64,000 nucleotides of DNA from Polaromonas sp. (GTDB lineage: Bacteria > Pseudomonadota > Gammaproteobacteria > Burkholderiales > Burkholderiaceae_C): contig JAAFJR010000006.1 in assembly GCA_013298945.1 (NCBI GenBank), forward strand, positions 62,001-126,000, written 5' to 3'. Position 1 is the first letter of the stretch, and every line of letters begins with the position of its first letter. The notes below the pieces were generated by a model. That model saw nothing but the letters and a program-made list of their open reading frames with translations, ran no database searches and was not told the DNA's origin. This document shows, one piece after another, positions 27,883-39,169 of this stretch. The position numbers and the translations under genes were made by a program.

Positions 27883-29571
27883 ATGGCTTCTGAATCGACG
27901 CAACCCTTGCTACTTGACTACGTTTACAACCATGAGTCTGCCCGCTCCAATGAGGTTTATTTAACCCAGCCTATTGGCAACGATCAAGTCATTGATTACA
28001 CATGGGGGCAAACGCTGGACCAAGCCAGACGTATGGCGGCCCATCTTAAAAGCTTGAACTTAGAACCAGGTGCGCGCATTGCTATTTTGTCCAAGAACTG
28101 CGCCCACTTCTTCATGTCTGAGCTAGCCATTTGGATGGCTGGTTACACAACCGTTGCCATTTTTCCGACCGAAGGTGCTGACACGGTGAAGTACGTGCTT
28201 GAACACAGTGGCGCAAGTTTACTTTTTGTCGGCAAATTAGACACATGGGACAAACAAGAACCAGGTGTGCCCGCTAGCATGCCGCGCATTGCATTCCCTC
28301 TTGCGCCCAAGACAAACTACGAAACATGGGATGCCATCGTCTCACGCACCACACCGCTTGCAGGAAAAATTTCACGCCAACCTACAGATTTGGCGATGAT
28401 TATTTACACATCAGGCTCGACAGGACAGCCCAAGGGCGTGATGCACAGTTTTGAGCGTATTACAGCTGCGACGCGCGGCATTGACGCGAGGATGGCGGAG
28501 ACACTAGGCAAAGACTCTACGAACCGCATGTTGTCGTATTTGCCATTAGCGCATGTGTTTGAGCGCGCTTTTGTGGAATCTTTCTCATTTTTAAACGGCA
28601 AATGCCACATCTTCTTTGCGGAAACGCTTGATACGTTTGTCAAAGATTTGAATCGCGCCAAACCAACGCTGTTTATCTCAGTACCGCGTTTGTGGTTGAA
28701 GTTTCAACAAGGTGTGTCGGCGAAAATGCCACCAGCCAAACTCAACTTGCTGCTCTCGATTCCAATACTCAACAAGATCATTGCAAAGAAAGTTTTGACT
28801 GGACTTGGATTAGATCAAGTCAAATTGGCAGGCAGCGGTTCTGCCCCCTTACCACCAGCCTTGATTCACTGGTACCGTCGTTTGGGACTCAACTTGGTTG
28901 AGGGATACGCCATGTCTGAAGATTTTGCGTACTCGCACACCATGACAGAAACTCAAAACGAAATCGGCTATGTCGGTGTGCCTTACGATGGCGTGGAAGT
29001 ACGCATCAGCGAGCAAGGTGAAATTCTCATCAAATCACCTGGTCAAATGGTGGGTTATTACAAACGGCCAGATTTGGATGCTGAAGTTTTCACTGCCGAT
29101 GGCTTTTTCTGCACAGGCGACCAAGGTGAGCGTCGACCTGATGGACAACTCAAAATCACGGGCCGTTTGAAAGAGTTGTTCAAAACAGGTAAAGGCAAAT
29201 ATGTTGCTCCTGCACCGATTGAAAACACGCTGAATGCACACCCGATGGTCGAATCAAGCATGGTTTCTGGCGTGGGTCAATCAGCGTCGTACGCTTTGGT
29301 CGTTTTGGCTGAAGCTGTCCGACCTAAATTGAGCGACCCGGCTTTCAAAGCGGAAGTAACAGAGCAAATGACAGCATTACTCAAAGAAACCAACAAAGGT
29401 TTGGCCGATTATGAGCAGATGAAAATGTTGGTCATCGCCAAAGAACCTTGGTCGATTGAAAATGGCTGCTTGACGCCAACTATGAAAATCAAACGCAACA
29501 AAATTGAGGCCTTGGTGGAGCCCGATGTCGACAAATGGTATTCAAGCAAGGGTGCCGTACTTTGGGTTTAG
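27883..29571 (+). CDS. AMP-dependent (long-chain) acyl-CoA synthetase
   Basis: A 562-residue ANL-superfamily enzyme activating a carboxylic acid, probably a fatty acid, to its CoA thioester through an acyl-adenylate. P-loop IYTSGSTGQPKGVMHSFERI, then YLPLAHVFER, SGSAPLPPALIHWYRRLG, GYAMSEDF, FCTGDQGERRPDGQLKITGR and KGKYVAPAPIEN are all seen. AHVFER and GKGKYVAPAPIE favour the long-chain FadD/FACL type. The start ATG at 27883 follows AAGGACGAG. Its end overlaps the slyX frame. Confidence 0.9.
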   Translation: MASESTQPLLLDYVYNHESARSNEVYLTQPIGNDQVIDYTWGQTLDQARRMAAHLKSLNLEPGARIAILSKNCAHFFMSELAIWMAGYTTVAIFPTEGADTVKYVLEHSGASLLFVGKLDTWDKQEPGVPASMPRIAFPLAPKTNYETWDAIVSRTTPLAGKISRQPTDLAMIIYTSGSTGQPKGVMHSFERITAATRGIDARMAETLGKDSTNRMLSYLPLAHVFERAFVESFSFLNGKCHIFFAETLDTFVKDLNRAKPTLFISVPRLWLKFQQGVSAKMPPAKLNLLLSIPILNKIIAKKVLTGLGLDQVKLAGSGSAPLPPALIHWYRRLGLNLVEGYAMSEDFAYSHTMTETQNEIGYVGVPYDGVEVRISEQGEILIKSPGQMVGYYKRPDLDAEVFTADGFFCTGDQGERRPDGQLKITGRLKELFKTGKGKYVAPAPIENTLNAHPMVESSMVSGVGQSASYALVVLAEAVRPKLSDPAFKAEVTEQMTALLKETNKGLADYEQMKMLVIAKEPWSIENGCLTPTMKIKRNKIEALVEPDVDKWYSSKGAVLWV

Positions 29572-29795
29572 ATCAGCGCCTAAACGATAGCCTCCTTAGC
29601 AATAGAGTTACCGAGCTGGAAATCAAAGCCAGCTACACGGAAGACTTGATTGACCAGCTCGACAAAGTGATCGTACGACAGCAGGAACAAATTGACTTGC
29701 TGATCAAAACGATCACTGAGTTGCGGCTGTCCAGCACTGACGGCGGCTTAGGTGCTGCACGCAACTTGCGCGACGATCTGCCACCGCATTTTTAA
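29535..29795 (+). CDS. slyX: SlyX-family coiled-coil protein
   Basis: Up to 86 residues. RVTELEIKASYTEDLIDQLD followed by KVIVRQQEQIDLLIKTI is the SlyX coiled coil and RNLRDDLPPHF is its conserved C terminus. The first ATG (29535) lies within the synthetase gene. The family usually begins close to the coiled coil, so a TTG at 29562 is an alternative. SlyX has no established biochemical role despite wide conservation. The next gene begins two bases after its stop. Confidence 0.88.
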   Translation: MVFKQGCRTLGLDQRLNDSLLSNRVTELEIKASYTEDLIDQLDKVIVRQQEQIDLLIKTITELRLSSTDGGLGAARNLRDDLPPHF

Positions 29796-29797
29796 AC

Positions 29798-30421
29798 ATG
29801 TCAGTCGCTATTTTGCAAGCGAGTGATTTGACGTTTGCGTTTCCTCAGCAAGAAGTTTTGAGCCATTTCTCTGCCACCATCCCTACAGGCATCACTTACA
29901 TCGTAGGAAATGAAAGCACTGGGAAATCAACGCTTTTAAAGCTCTTTGCCGGTGATTTATTACCCCAAGCTGGCAGCATGACTGTTTGCGGTATCAGCCA
30001 AGGAGACAGTCTGGCGTCATACAAACAGCATGTTTTCTGGGTTGATCCACGCACCAGCGCACATGACCAAATCTCACCCAACGATTACTTTGACTTGCAG
30101 CGCAGTTTTTACCCTAACTTCAACGATGCTGTTTTGCTTGAATTGATTGATGGCTTGAGCTTGAATGACCATGTTTCAAAGGCAATATACATGCTCTCAG
30201 CAGGCTCAAAACGCAAAGTTTGGTTAGCAGCAGCCTTTGCCAGCGGAGCCGCCTTGACATTGCTTGATGAGCCGTTTTCGGCTTTAGACAAAGCGTCCAT
30301 CAATTTTTTGATCAAACGACTAGAAACTTATGCGCCAAGTTCGGACCGCGCTTGGGTGATTGCAGACTATGAAGTGCCGCAAAATTTATTTACAAATTTT
30401 ATGATAGATTTAGACCAATAG
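29798..30421 (+). CDS. ABC transporter ATP-binding protein, stop codon supplied by a repeat
   Basis: A 207-residue nucleotide-binding subunit: Walker A IVGNESTGKSTLL (an unusual NEST sequence where PNGSG is normal), signature LSAGSKRKVWLAAAF, Walker B LTLLDEPFSALD. It most resembles small CcmA-like or bacteriocin-exporter ATPases. No permease gene is next to it. It is tightly coupled to slyX. The TAG stop is the first part of repeat copy R6, so the original C terminus may have been altered by repeat insertion. Substrate unknown. Confidence 0.85.
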   Translation: MSVAILQASDLTFAFPQQEVLSHFSATIPTGITYIVGNESTGKSTLLKLFAGDLLPQAGSMTVCGISQGDSLASYKQHVFWVDPRTSAHDQISPNDYFDLQRSFYPNFNDAVLLELIDGLSLNDHVSKAIYMLSAGSKRKVWLAAAFASGAALTLLDEPFSALDKASINFLIKRLETYAPSSDRAWVIADYEVPQNLFTNFMIDLDQ

Positions 30422-30468
30422 CCGGCGTATTTATTGCCTCAATAGCTATAAAATTTATAGCTATTTAT
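30419..30468 (+). repeat. Dispersed repeat copy R6, supplies stop codon of the ABC gene
   Basis: TAG, then CCGGCGTATTTATTGCC and AGCTATAAAATTTATAGCT: a near-consensus copy. Its leading TAG is the in-frame stop of the upstream gene. It lies between that gene and the convergent HNH gene. Confidence 0.92.
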
Positions 30469-30480
30469 TTCGATTTGAAG

Positions 30481-30744
30481 CTATTTTTTACGCTTCAATC
30501 TGCCCACCAACTCCGCTGATACTGGCACAACACCTATGGCATGTCGTTGGTTATTGCACACTTCGTGACTAATTGCCAAGTTTTCAATATGGCTGCTTCC
30601 GCCTTCACTAAGTGGATTAATGTGCTCTAGCGTGGCGGCTTCGGGTAACACATGCTCGCCGCAGACCCAGCAAGGAACAATGCCGTGCAATTGGCGAGCT
30701 ACAGCTTTGTACATTTTGTCGCGGGTGTGGCCTAATCTGCTCAT
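30481..30744 (-). CDS. Small HNH-motif protein
   Basis: 87 residues with a compact HNH nuclease fold: zinc cysteines in VPCWVCGEHV and CNNQR, and catalytic-type residues in LEHINPLSEGGSSHIENLAI. It may nick or cut DNA, but small stand-alone HNH proteins of core genomes often have unknown roles. Its ATG overlaps the stop of the upstream serine hydrolase (TAATG), so it is translationally coupled to it. No mobile element is nearby. Confidence 0.8.
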   Translation of the reverse strand: MSRLGHTRDKMYKAVARQLHGIVPCWVCGEHVLPEAATLEHINPLSEGGSSHIENLAISHEVCNNQRHAIGVVPVSAELVGRLKRKK

Positions 30745-31949
30745 TATGGATTTTGTAAAGCTGCATGCATATGCTGCTTGTATTCAAACCAAAACGGGTT
30801 CCAAAAGCCCATAAAACGCTGCGTCATCAGCACACCTGCCGCTCCTATAGCAGGTGAAATCCACCAATGCGGGCCCGCCAAGCCGCCCCATTGCACCTCG
30901 CCTACTGGTGTATTGGGCTGAAAGTCTGAGCTTGAACGCGTCATCGCGCCACACAAGCTGAAACCCAAGCTTGGCACGGGTCCATCAGGGATAAGCATCT
31001 GGCCACTTTGGGCAAACTGCAAACTGCGATTAGCGGGCAGTTGGTCGCGGAACAGCTCTGCCAGCGTCTCTGGTTTGAGCAGTTTGCCATGCCCAGGTAA
31101 AAGCTGCGATAGCAATGCCAGCAAGTCGGCCTGCGTCGTCACCAAACCGCTACTTGCCGCTTGGCGCGGGACTGGTTTGATAAAAGCATCAGGCCACGGG
31201 ATATTTTCCAGTTTATGCAGACCAGGCTTGGTCGCGTTCATGGGATGGCCGGCGTACAGCGTTGCCAACCGAGGGATTTGATCTTCGCGTAGCAAGTAGG
31301 CGGTATCAACCATACCCAAAGGCTCAAACAAGCGCGTTTTGAATGCCTCTGCCATGGTTTGCCCCGTGACAATTTCAACCAAACGCCCTACCACATCAGT
31401 TGCCATCGAATATTGCCAGTTGGTACCGGGCTGGTAAATCAACGGTAATGTAGCCATTTGATCCATCAGTTGCGCCAGCGTGCTGTCCGGCTTGCGCACG
31501 CCAGCATCTGCATAGGCGCTGTAAATCAAGGTGCCTTGGTCAAACACGCCGTGGCTAAAACCTGCTTGATGGCTGAGCAAATGACGAATGGTGATATCGG
31601 TTTCCAGCGGCACCGTGTCGTCTAAACGCGTCGCACCTTCTCTCAAAACCCGCAACTTACCAAAAGCTGGCAGCCATTGTTTAACCGCATCATCTAACGC
31701 AAAATACCCTTGATCAATCAGCAGTATCACCAGCACACTGGTCATCAACTTGGTGCAAGAATAGGCACGATGAATGTGGTCTGGGCGCATGGCTTCACCA
31801 CGCTCAATGTCTGCAAATCCTGTACAAAAGCTGTCGATCAACTTCCCGTCTTTGATGATGGCAGTTGACACGCCCGGCAACAAAGAGCTATCAACATGGT
31901 GCTGTAAAGTAGCATGAGCGGCAGAAAAATTGTAGGTTGGATAGGTCAT
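30744..31949 (-). CDS. Beta-lactamase-fold serine hydrolase
   Basis: 401 residues of the class C beta-lactamase/EstB esterase family. The nucleophile motif is YSCTKLMTSV (S-x-x-K), the Tyr of the second motif is probably in WQYSMATDV, and a third motif region lies near WGGLAGPHWW. No signal peptide is visible, so a cytoplasmic esterase rather than an antibiotic-inactivating enzyme is likely. It is the middle gene of a coupled run (AEC transporter - hydrolase - HNH) with overlapping stops and starts. Confidence 0.85.
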   Translation of the reverse strand: MTYPTYNFSAAHATLQHHVDSSLLPGVSTAIIKDGKLIDSFCTGFADIERGEAMRPDHIHRAYSCTKLMTSVLVILLIDQGYFALDDAVKQWLPAFGKLRVLREGATRLDDTVPLETDITIRHLLSHQAGFSHGVFDQGTLIYSAYADAGVRKPDSTLAQLMDQMATLPLIYQPGTNWQYSMATDVVGRLVEIVTGQTMAEAFKTRLFEPLGMVDTAYLLREDQIPRLATLYAGHPMNATKPGLHKLENIPWPDAFIKPVPRQAASSGLVTTQADLLALLSQLLPGHGKLLKPETLAELFRDQLPANRSLQFAQSGQMLIPDGPVPSLGFSLCGAMTRSSSDFQPNTPVGEVQWGGLAGPHWWISPAIGAAGVLMTQRFMGFWNPFWFEYKQHMHAALQNP

Positions 31950-32902
31950 ATCAATGTAGGTTTAAGTAGCCAAAGCAAAGCGCTGAGCGTGAAAAACGAA
32001 GTGGCTGTCGTTATCAACAACGCCGCAGCGCTGATGTCTTCTTTTCCGTAGAGCTGTGCCAAGACGATATACGTCCCCATCATCGGCATGGCGGCCATGA
32101 GCAAAGCTGCCGCTCGTACTGACGCATCTAATTGCGGTAAGCCAAACCATGTCAACAAAGCCATGACGACAAACATCGCCAAGGGATGAACCAGCAGCTT
32201 GCCAACCGTGATGGGTAAAACGCGTCGACTCAAACCCTTGAGCGGCAATCCAACCAAAGTGCCACCAATCACAAACAACGACAAAGCACTGCTGGACATT
32301 GCAAACAAATTAATCACACGTGAAATGGCTGCTGGCATCTGCCATTCACTGAGTGAAAACAAGCTACCTAGCACCAGGCCAATCACTAACGGATTTGCGA
32401 CGAGCTTCTTCAAAGAATCGACTACCGCATGCAACCATGATGCTGATTTTTTTTGACTGCGATCCGCTAGTGCCAATAAAAACGGAATGATGACGAAGTT
32501 TTCTACAATCATGTTCATCGCCAAAGCCACGCCAGCTACAGGTGCCATGATGAGCACCAGAATCGGGAAGCCAACAAATCCACTGTTTGAACAGGTCATG
32601 CCCATGACATAAAACGTGCTGTTAAGACTATCCATCTTCGCAAAGCGCCTGCACCACAGCCAACCCAACAACAATGTCAGCAATGAGCCGAGCAAATACA
32701 CCAGCACGTAATTGCCATTGAAAATTTCACCGATTTTTCGCTGCGAAACGGCATTAAACAACATGGCAGGCAGCGCCAAATTGAACACGTATTTGCCAAA
32801 CACCCGCATATCGGGTTTAGCAAAGATGCCTTGCCGCGTTGTCAAATACCCGATAAGGATGGTGATGTAGATGGGGCCTGTGATGGCCAGAATATCGAGC
32901 AT
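31946..32902 (-). CDS. AEC-family permease
   Basis: A 318-residue membrane protein of the auxin efflux carrier family. Ten hydrophobic helices, with FNLALPAMLFNAVSQRKI in the first half and a TYIVLAQLYGKE element in the last third, are typical. Bacterial members move dicarboxylates such as malate or malonate. It overlaps the serine hydrolase start by four bases (ATGA), implying a shared operon; a link to its substrate is only inference. Confidence 0.87.
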   Translation of the reverse strand: MLDILAITGPIYITILIGYLTTRQGIFAKPDMRVFGKYVFNLALPAMLFNAVSQRKIGEIFNGNYVLVYLLGSLLTLLLGWLWCRRFAKMDSLNSTFYVMGMTCSNSGFVGFPILVLIMAPVAGVALAMNMIVENFVIIPFLLALADRSQKKSASWLHAVVDSLKKLVANPLVIGLVLGSLFSLSEWQMPAAISRVINLFAMSSSALSLFVIGGTLVGLPLKGLSRRVLPITVGKLLVHPLAMFVVMALLTWFGLPQLDASVRAAALLMAAMPMMGTYIVLAQLYGKEDISAAALLITTATSFFTLSALLWLLKPTLI

Positions 32903-32998
32903 GAATGGTCTAAAAGAGTGGGGTACAGAGAGTGATGACTAATGGCAATTGCTGTAGTTTACCTAGTGAACTATGCTTTGTATATTTAAGGTTTGGTT

Positions 32999-35188
32999 TC
33001 AAGCCTTCAAATACTCCGCCTTTTCACCCAGCCAGCGGTGCACATGCTTTTGCGCCAGTTCAGGGTATTTATCGAGCATGATAGGTGCGAGTTGCCGCGC
33101 TCCTTCTAGCAATTCAACATCTGTCGCTAAGTCAGCAAAACGCAGAAGTGCCGCGCCTGATTGCCGCGCACCTAAAAACTCACCAGGGCCACGAATTTCC
33201 AAATCCCGCCGCGCTATCTCGAACCCATCGTTGGTCTCGACCATCGCTTTAAGCCGCGCTCGCGCAGTTTCACCCAAGCGTGTGGCATCTCCTGTCGAAT
33301 ACAGCAACACACACACCGATGCCGCCGCGCCGCGCCCAACTCGCCCACGTAGCTGGTGCAATTGAGACAGCCCAAAGCGCTCGGCATGCTCAATCACCAT
33401 CAAACTAGCATTAGGCACATCGACGCCAACCTCAATCACCGTGGTGCTGACCAAAACCTGCATGTGACCGGCGGTGAACAGCGACATCACCGCTTTTTTC
33501 TCCGCCACCGGCATCCGCGAATGTAGCAGGCCGACCATGATGGGTTGACCGTCTTTGAGTTGTACATCGCCCAAAGCGGCGCAAAGCTGTTCGTGCGTTT
33601 CTGTGGCGTTGGTCAAATCCAACGCTTCACTTTCCTCAATCAAGGGGCAAACCCAGTAGATTTGTCGCCCCTCGGCCAGCTGGCTGCGGATGCGTTCAAT
33701 CACCTCGTCGCGGCGGGCGTCGTTCACCACTTTGGTGACGATGGGGGTACGGCCCGGGGGCAACTCGTCGATGGTAGAAACATCCAAATCGGCGTAATAA
33801 CTCATCGCTAATGTGCGTGGGATGGGGGTGGCAGTCATCATCAACAAATGAGGTTCTAGATTTGCATCTGCCACCATTTTGGACCGTAGCGCCAAGCGTT
33901 GCGCCACACCAAAACGGTGTTGCTCGTCAATGATCGCCAGCGCCAGATTCTTGAACTGCACCTTCTCCTGAATCACCGCGTGGGTACCCACCACCAGCGC
34001 CGCCTCACCACTGGCAATCAACGCCAGCGCCTCGCGCCGTTCTTTGGTTTTCTGGCTACCAGTCAGCCATGCGGTGGTGATGCCTAGCGGCTCTAGCCAG
34101 CTGAGCAACTTACGAAAGTGCTGTTCCGCCAAAATCTCAGTTGGTGCCATCAGCGCACACTGCCAGCCAGCGTCAATACATTTGGCAGCGGCCAAGGCGG
34201 CGACCACGGTTTTACCAGAGCCAACATCGCCCTGTAGCAGTCTGTGCATGGGGATATTACGAGCTAAATCGAGGGTGATTTCGCCGCAGACGCGCTCTTG
34301 TGCGGAGGTTAGCTTGAAAGGAATAATCCCTAGCAATTTCTCATAAAGTGAATTTTTACCTTGAGATGCCAACACCGGTGCTCTAAGCGCAGCCCGCTCC
34401 CGTTTCGCCTGCAACTGCGAGATTTGCTGCGCCAGTAACTCTTCAATTTTCAGTCGCTGCCACGCCGGATGGGTGCGGTCTTCCAGTTCCAACATCGACA
34501 CATCAGGCGTCGGATGATGCAAAAATGATAGCGCCTCAGGCAGCAAATACGCCGGCTGAACGCCAATTTGAGCACTCGATTTACCATCAAAAATAATAGC
34601 AACGAGCTCTGCAGGCATGGTTTCACTCAAATCCGCCCGTGCCAGCCCGCCCAGCACGACTTTGCGTAAATACCCCTGCGGCAACCCCGCCACGGTCGGG
34701 TAAACCGGCGTCAACGCAGTCGCTAAATCACCACCAGCCGTTTTGAAACTCGGGTGCATCATGGTGAAGCCCAAAAAGCCGCCCTTCACCTCGCCCCGTG
34801 CACGAATCACATTGCCCACAGCCAGCGCCTTTTGCTGCGAGGGGTAAAAGCTGAAAAAGCGCAGCGTGCAAGTGTCCGAGCCATCGTCCAGCGTGACCAA
34901 CAACTGGCGGCGTGGGCGGTAGGTGATTTCGCAATTGGTGACCACGCCTTCGATTTGCACCGTGTCACCCTCACGCGCGTCGCGCAGCTTAGTCAGGCGG
35001 GTTTCATCTTCGTAGCGCAGCGGCAGGTGCAGCGCTAGGTCAATATCGCGGTGCAGACCGAGCTTGGCAATCGCTTTTTGCAGATGCGTTTTTTTATCCA
35101 CCGCACCTGTCTTAACTGCTTCCACCGCCTTTCGCGCAGGTTTCGCCTTCTTTTTAGCAACGGTAGATGGGGTGGACGCCTCGGACAT
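32999..35188 (-). CDS. recG: ATP-dependent DNA helicase RecG
   Basis: A 729-residue branch-migration helicase that remodels stalled forks. After a Lys/Ala-rich N-terminal extension come the wedge domain (VQIEGVVTNCEITYRPRRQL), Walker A LLQGDVGSGKTVVAALA, DEQHRFGVAQR, MMTATPIPRTLAM, the helicase C domain QLHQLRGRVGRG and the TRG motif region. The start is placed at the ATG at 35188 (MSEASTPS); the frame is open for 29 more codons but runs into queA. Between PAEL and LPEAL it is about 14 residues longer than E. coli RecG, and this insert coincides with a repeat copy (R13). Divergent from queA with a 16-base gap. Confidence 0.95.
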   Translation of the reverse strand: MSEASTPSTVAKKKAKPARKAVEAVKTGAVDKKTHLQKAIAKLGLHRDIDLALHLPLRYEDETRLTKLRDAREGDTVQIEGVVTNCEITYRPRRQLLVTLDDGSDTCTLRFFSFYPSQQKALAVGNVIRARGEVKGGFLGFTMMHPSFKTAGGDLATALTPVYPTVAGLPQGYLRKVVLGGLARADLSETMPAELVAIIFDGKSSAQIGVQPAYLLPEALSFLHHPTPDVSMLELEDRTHPAWQRLKIEELLAQQISQLQAKRERAALRAPVLASQGKNSLYEKLLGIIPFKLTSAQERVCGEITLDLARNIPMHRLLQGDVGSGKTVVAALAAAKCIDAGWQCALMAPTEILAEQHFRKLLSWLEPLGITTAWLTGSQKTKERREALALIASGEAALVVGTHAVIQEKVQFKNLALAIIDEQHRFGVAQRLALRSKMVADANLEPHLLMMTATPIPRTLAMSYYADLDVSTIDELPPGRTPIVTKVVNDARRDEVIERIRSQLAEGRQIYWVCPLIEESEALDLTNATETHEQLCAALGDVQLKDGQPIMVGLLHSRMPVAEKKAVMSLFTAGHMQVLVSTTVIEVGVDVPNASLMVIEHAERFGLSQLHQLRGRVGRGAAASVCVLLYSTGDATRLGETARARLKAMVETNDGFEIARRDLEIRGPGEFLGARQSGAALLRFADLATDVELLEGARQLAPIMLDKYPELAQKHVHRWLGEKAEYLKA
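34521..34580 (-). repeat. Dispersed repeat copy R13, in frame inside recG
   Basis: Read on the recG strand: GAGTGCTCAAATTGGCGTTC, then AGCCGGCGTATTTGCTGCC and TGAGGCGCTATCATTTTT, the same order and spacing as intergenic copies, including the GAGTGCT flank of R9. It lies where RecG has extra residues (SAQIGVQPAY). Confidence 0.7.
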
Positions 35189-35204
35189 GGGACAATTCTG
35201 CCTT

Positions 35205-36263
35205 ATGAATGCCCCAATTCCCCCATCTTCGTTCACTTTGTCAGATTTTGACTTCGTCCTCCCCACCGAACTCATCGCCCAGCATCCCGCCCCCGAGCGC
35301 AGTGGTTCAAAATTACTGGACGGCAGGACAGCTAGTCCGATTCACAGCATCTTCCATGACTTGCCAAATTTACTGAATCCTGGTGACTTACTGGTCTTCA
35401 ACGACACCAAGGTCGTCAAAGCGCGTCTTTTTGGCGAAAAACCCTCTGGCGGCAAAGTCGAATTGCTGATTGAACGTGTGCTGACTGGCAACCAGGTCGT
35501 CGCCCACATGCGGGTCAGCAAAAAACCGCAGCCGGGCGAGACGATTTGGATGGCGGGTGGCGCGTTTTCAGCCACCCTCTTAGGACGCTGGCCTGAAAAA
35601 GACGGCGCGTTGTTCCGATTTGTTCTGTCTAACGACGCAGGCGACGACCCCTACCAGCTCATGGACACCCACGGCCATGTGCCGCTGCCGCCCTACATCA
35701 CCCACGCCGATGAAGCCGACGATGTCAGCCGCTACCAGACCGTGTTCGCTAAAAAACCGGGCGCTGTAGCAGCGCCTACAGCTGCTTTGCATTTTGATGA
35801 AGCGCTCCTAGCCGCTCTGGAAAAACGCGGCGTAGAACGCGCCAGCGTCACCCTGCATGTGGGCGCAGGCACTTTCCAACCCGTCAAAACCGAAAACATC
35901 GCAGAGCATGTGATGCATTTTGAACGCTACAGCATCGATCAAACGACACTGGACGCCATTACCCGCTGCAAAGCCAGAGGCGGAAAAGTCGTCGCCGTAG
36001 GCACCACCAGTGTACGGGCGCTAGAGACTTGGGCGAAGAACGGCGAAACGCAAGGTGACACCAATATCTTCATCACCCCCGGTTTTGAGTTCAAAGTGGT
36101 GGACACCTTGATCACCAACTTCCACCTACCCAAAAGCTCGCTGATGATGCTGGTTAGCGCTTTTGCTGGAAACAGCCACATCATGGCACTGTATGCTGAG
36201 GCAATTGCGCAGAAGTACCGGTTTTTTAGTTATGGGGATGCGATGTTGCTAAGACGCCTCTAA
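35205..36263 (+). CDS. queA: S-adenosylmethionine:tRNA ribosyltransferase-isomerase
   Basis: A 352-residue enzyme that adds the ribosyl moiety of SAM to preQ1 in tRNA, giving epoxyqueuosine. It has FDFVLPTELIAQHPAPERS, LVFNDTKVVKARLFG, HVPLPPYI, AAPTAALHFDEALL, THVGAGTFQPV-type LHVGAGTFQPVKTENI and TNFHLPKSSLMMLVSAFAG. The start is the ATG at 35205; the frame is open further upstream but only through recG. The tgt gene acting earlier in the same pathway lies 315 bases downstream. Confidence 0.97.
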   Translation: MNAPIPPSSFTLSDFDFVLPTELIAQHPAPERSGSKLLDGRTASPIHSIFHDLPNLLNPGDLLVFNDTKVVKARLFGEKPSGGKVELLIERVLTGNQVVAHMRVSKKPQPGETIWMAGGAFSATLLGRWPEKDGALFRFVLSNDAGDDPYQLMDTHGHVPLPPYITHADEADDVSRYQTVFAKKPGAVAAPTAALHFDEALLAALEKRGVERASVTLHVGAGTFQPVKTENIAEHVMHFERYSIDQTTLDAITRCKARGGKVVAVGTTSVRALETWAKNGETQGDTNIFITPGFEFKVVDTLITNFHLPKSSLMMLVSAFAGNSHIMALYAEAIAQKYRFFSYGDAMLLRRL

Positions 36264-36372
36264 AGCCGCTTAAAAGTGTGACAAAAGTTATGCTTTTGCG
36301 TATTTCGCATGCATGTTTCAAAAGTCGACTGCTGACCGTAAATAATCGCAGCATTCTTAGGAAACATCAGCT

Positions 36373-36492
36373 ATGAAATTAGTTATTCGTCTCACCATCG
36401 GCTTTGCCATCCTCTTAAGCTTCAGTGTTGCCATGGCATGGGCTTGGGACAATGCTGAGCGCCAGCAAATAGCAGCGCAACAAACGATTTAA
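36373..36492 (+). CDS. Possible 39-residue membrane peptide
   Basis: ATG to TAA, encoding MKLVIRLTIGFAILLSFSVA followed by MAWAWDNAERQQIAAQQTI. A basic N terminus, a single hydrophobic helix and a short polar tail resemble a secreted leader or a small membrane protein. AGGA lies about 11 bases upstream. It fills the 315-base gap between queA and tgt, which otherwise shows nothing. Not recognised; supported only by its composition and the ribosome site. Confidence 0.45.
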   Translation: MKLVIRLTIGFAILLSFSVAMAWAWDNAERQQIAAQQTI

Positions 36493-36542
36493 ACCCAATC
36501 ACGGGCTAAGTTAGGTCCGCTGCGTCATATTTGCAGCATTGA

Positions 36543-39124
<2,582 letters not shown>

Positions 39125-39169
39125 GCAACGACCTGTTTTGTATTAACGTTTGTATTTATTTTTAAATGC

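Noticed and set aside
31240-31265. GCCGGCGTACAGCGTTGCC resembling the dispersed repeat
   Set aside because: Only the first ten bases match, the palindromic half is missing, and the serine hydrolase sequence there (LYAGHP) looks native.
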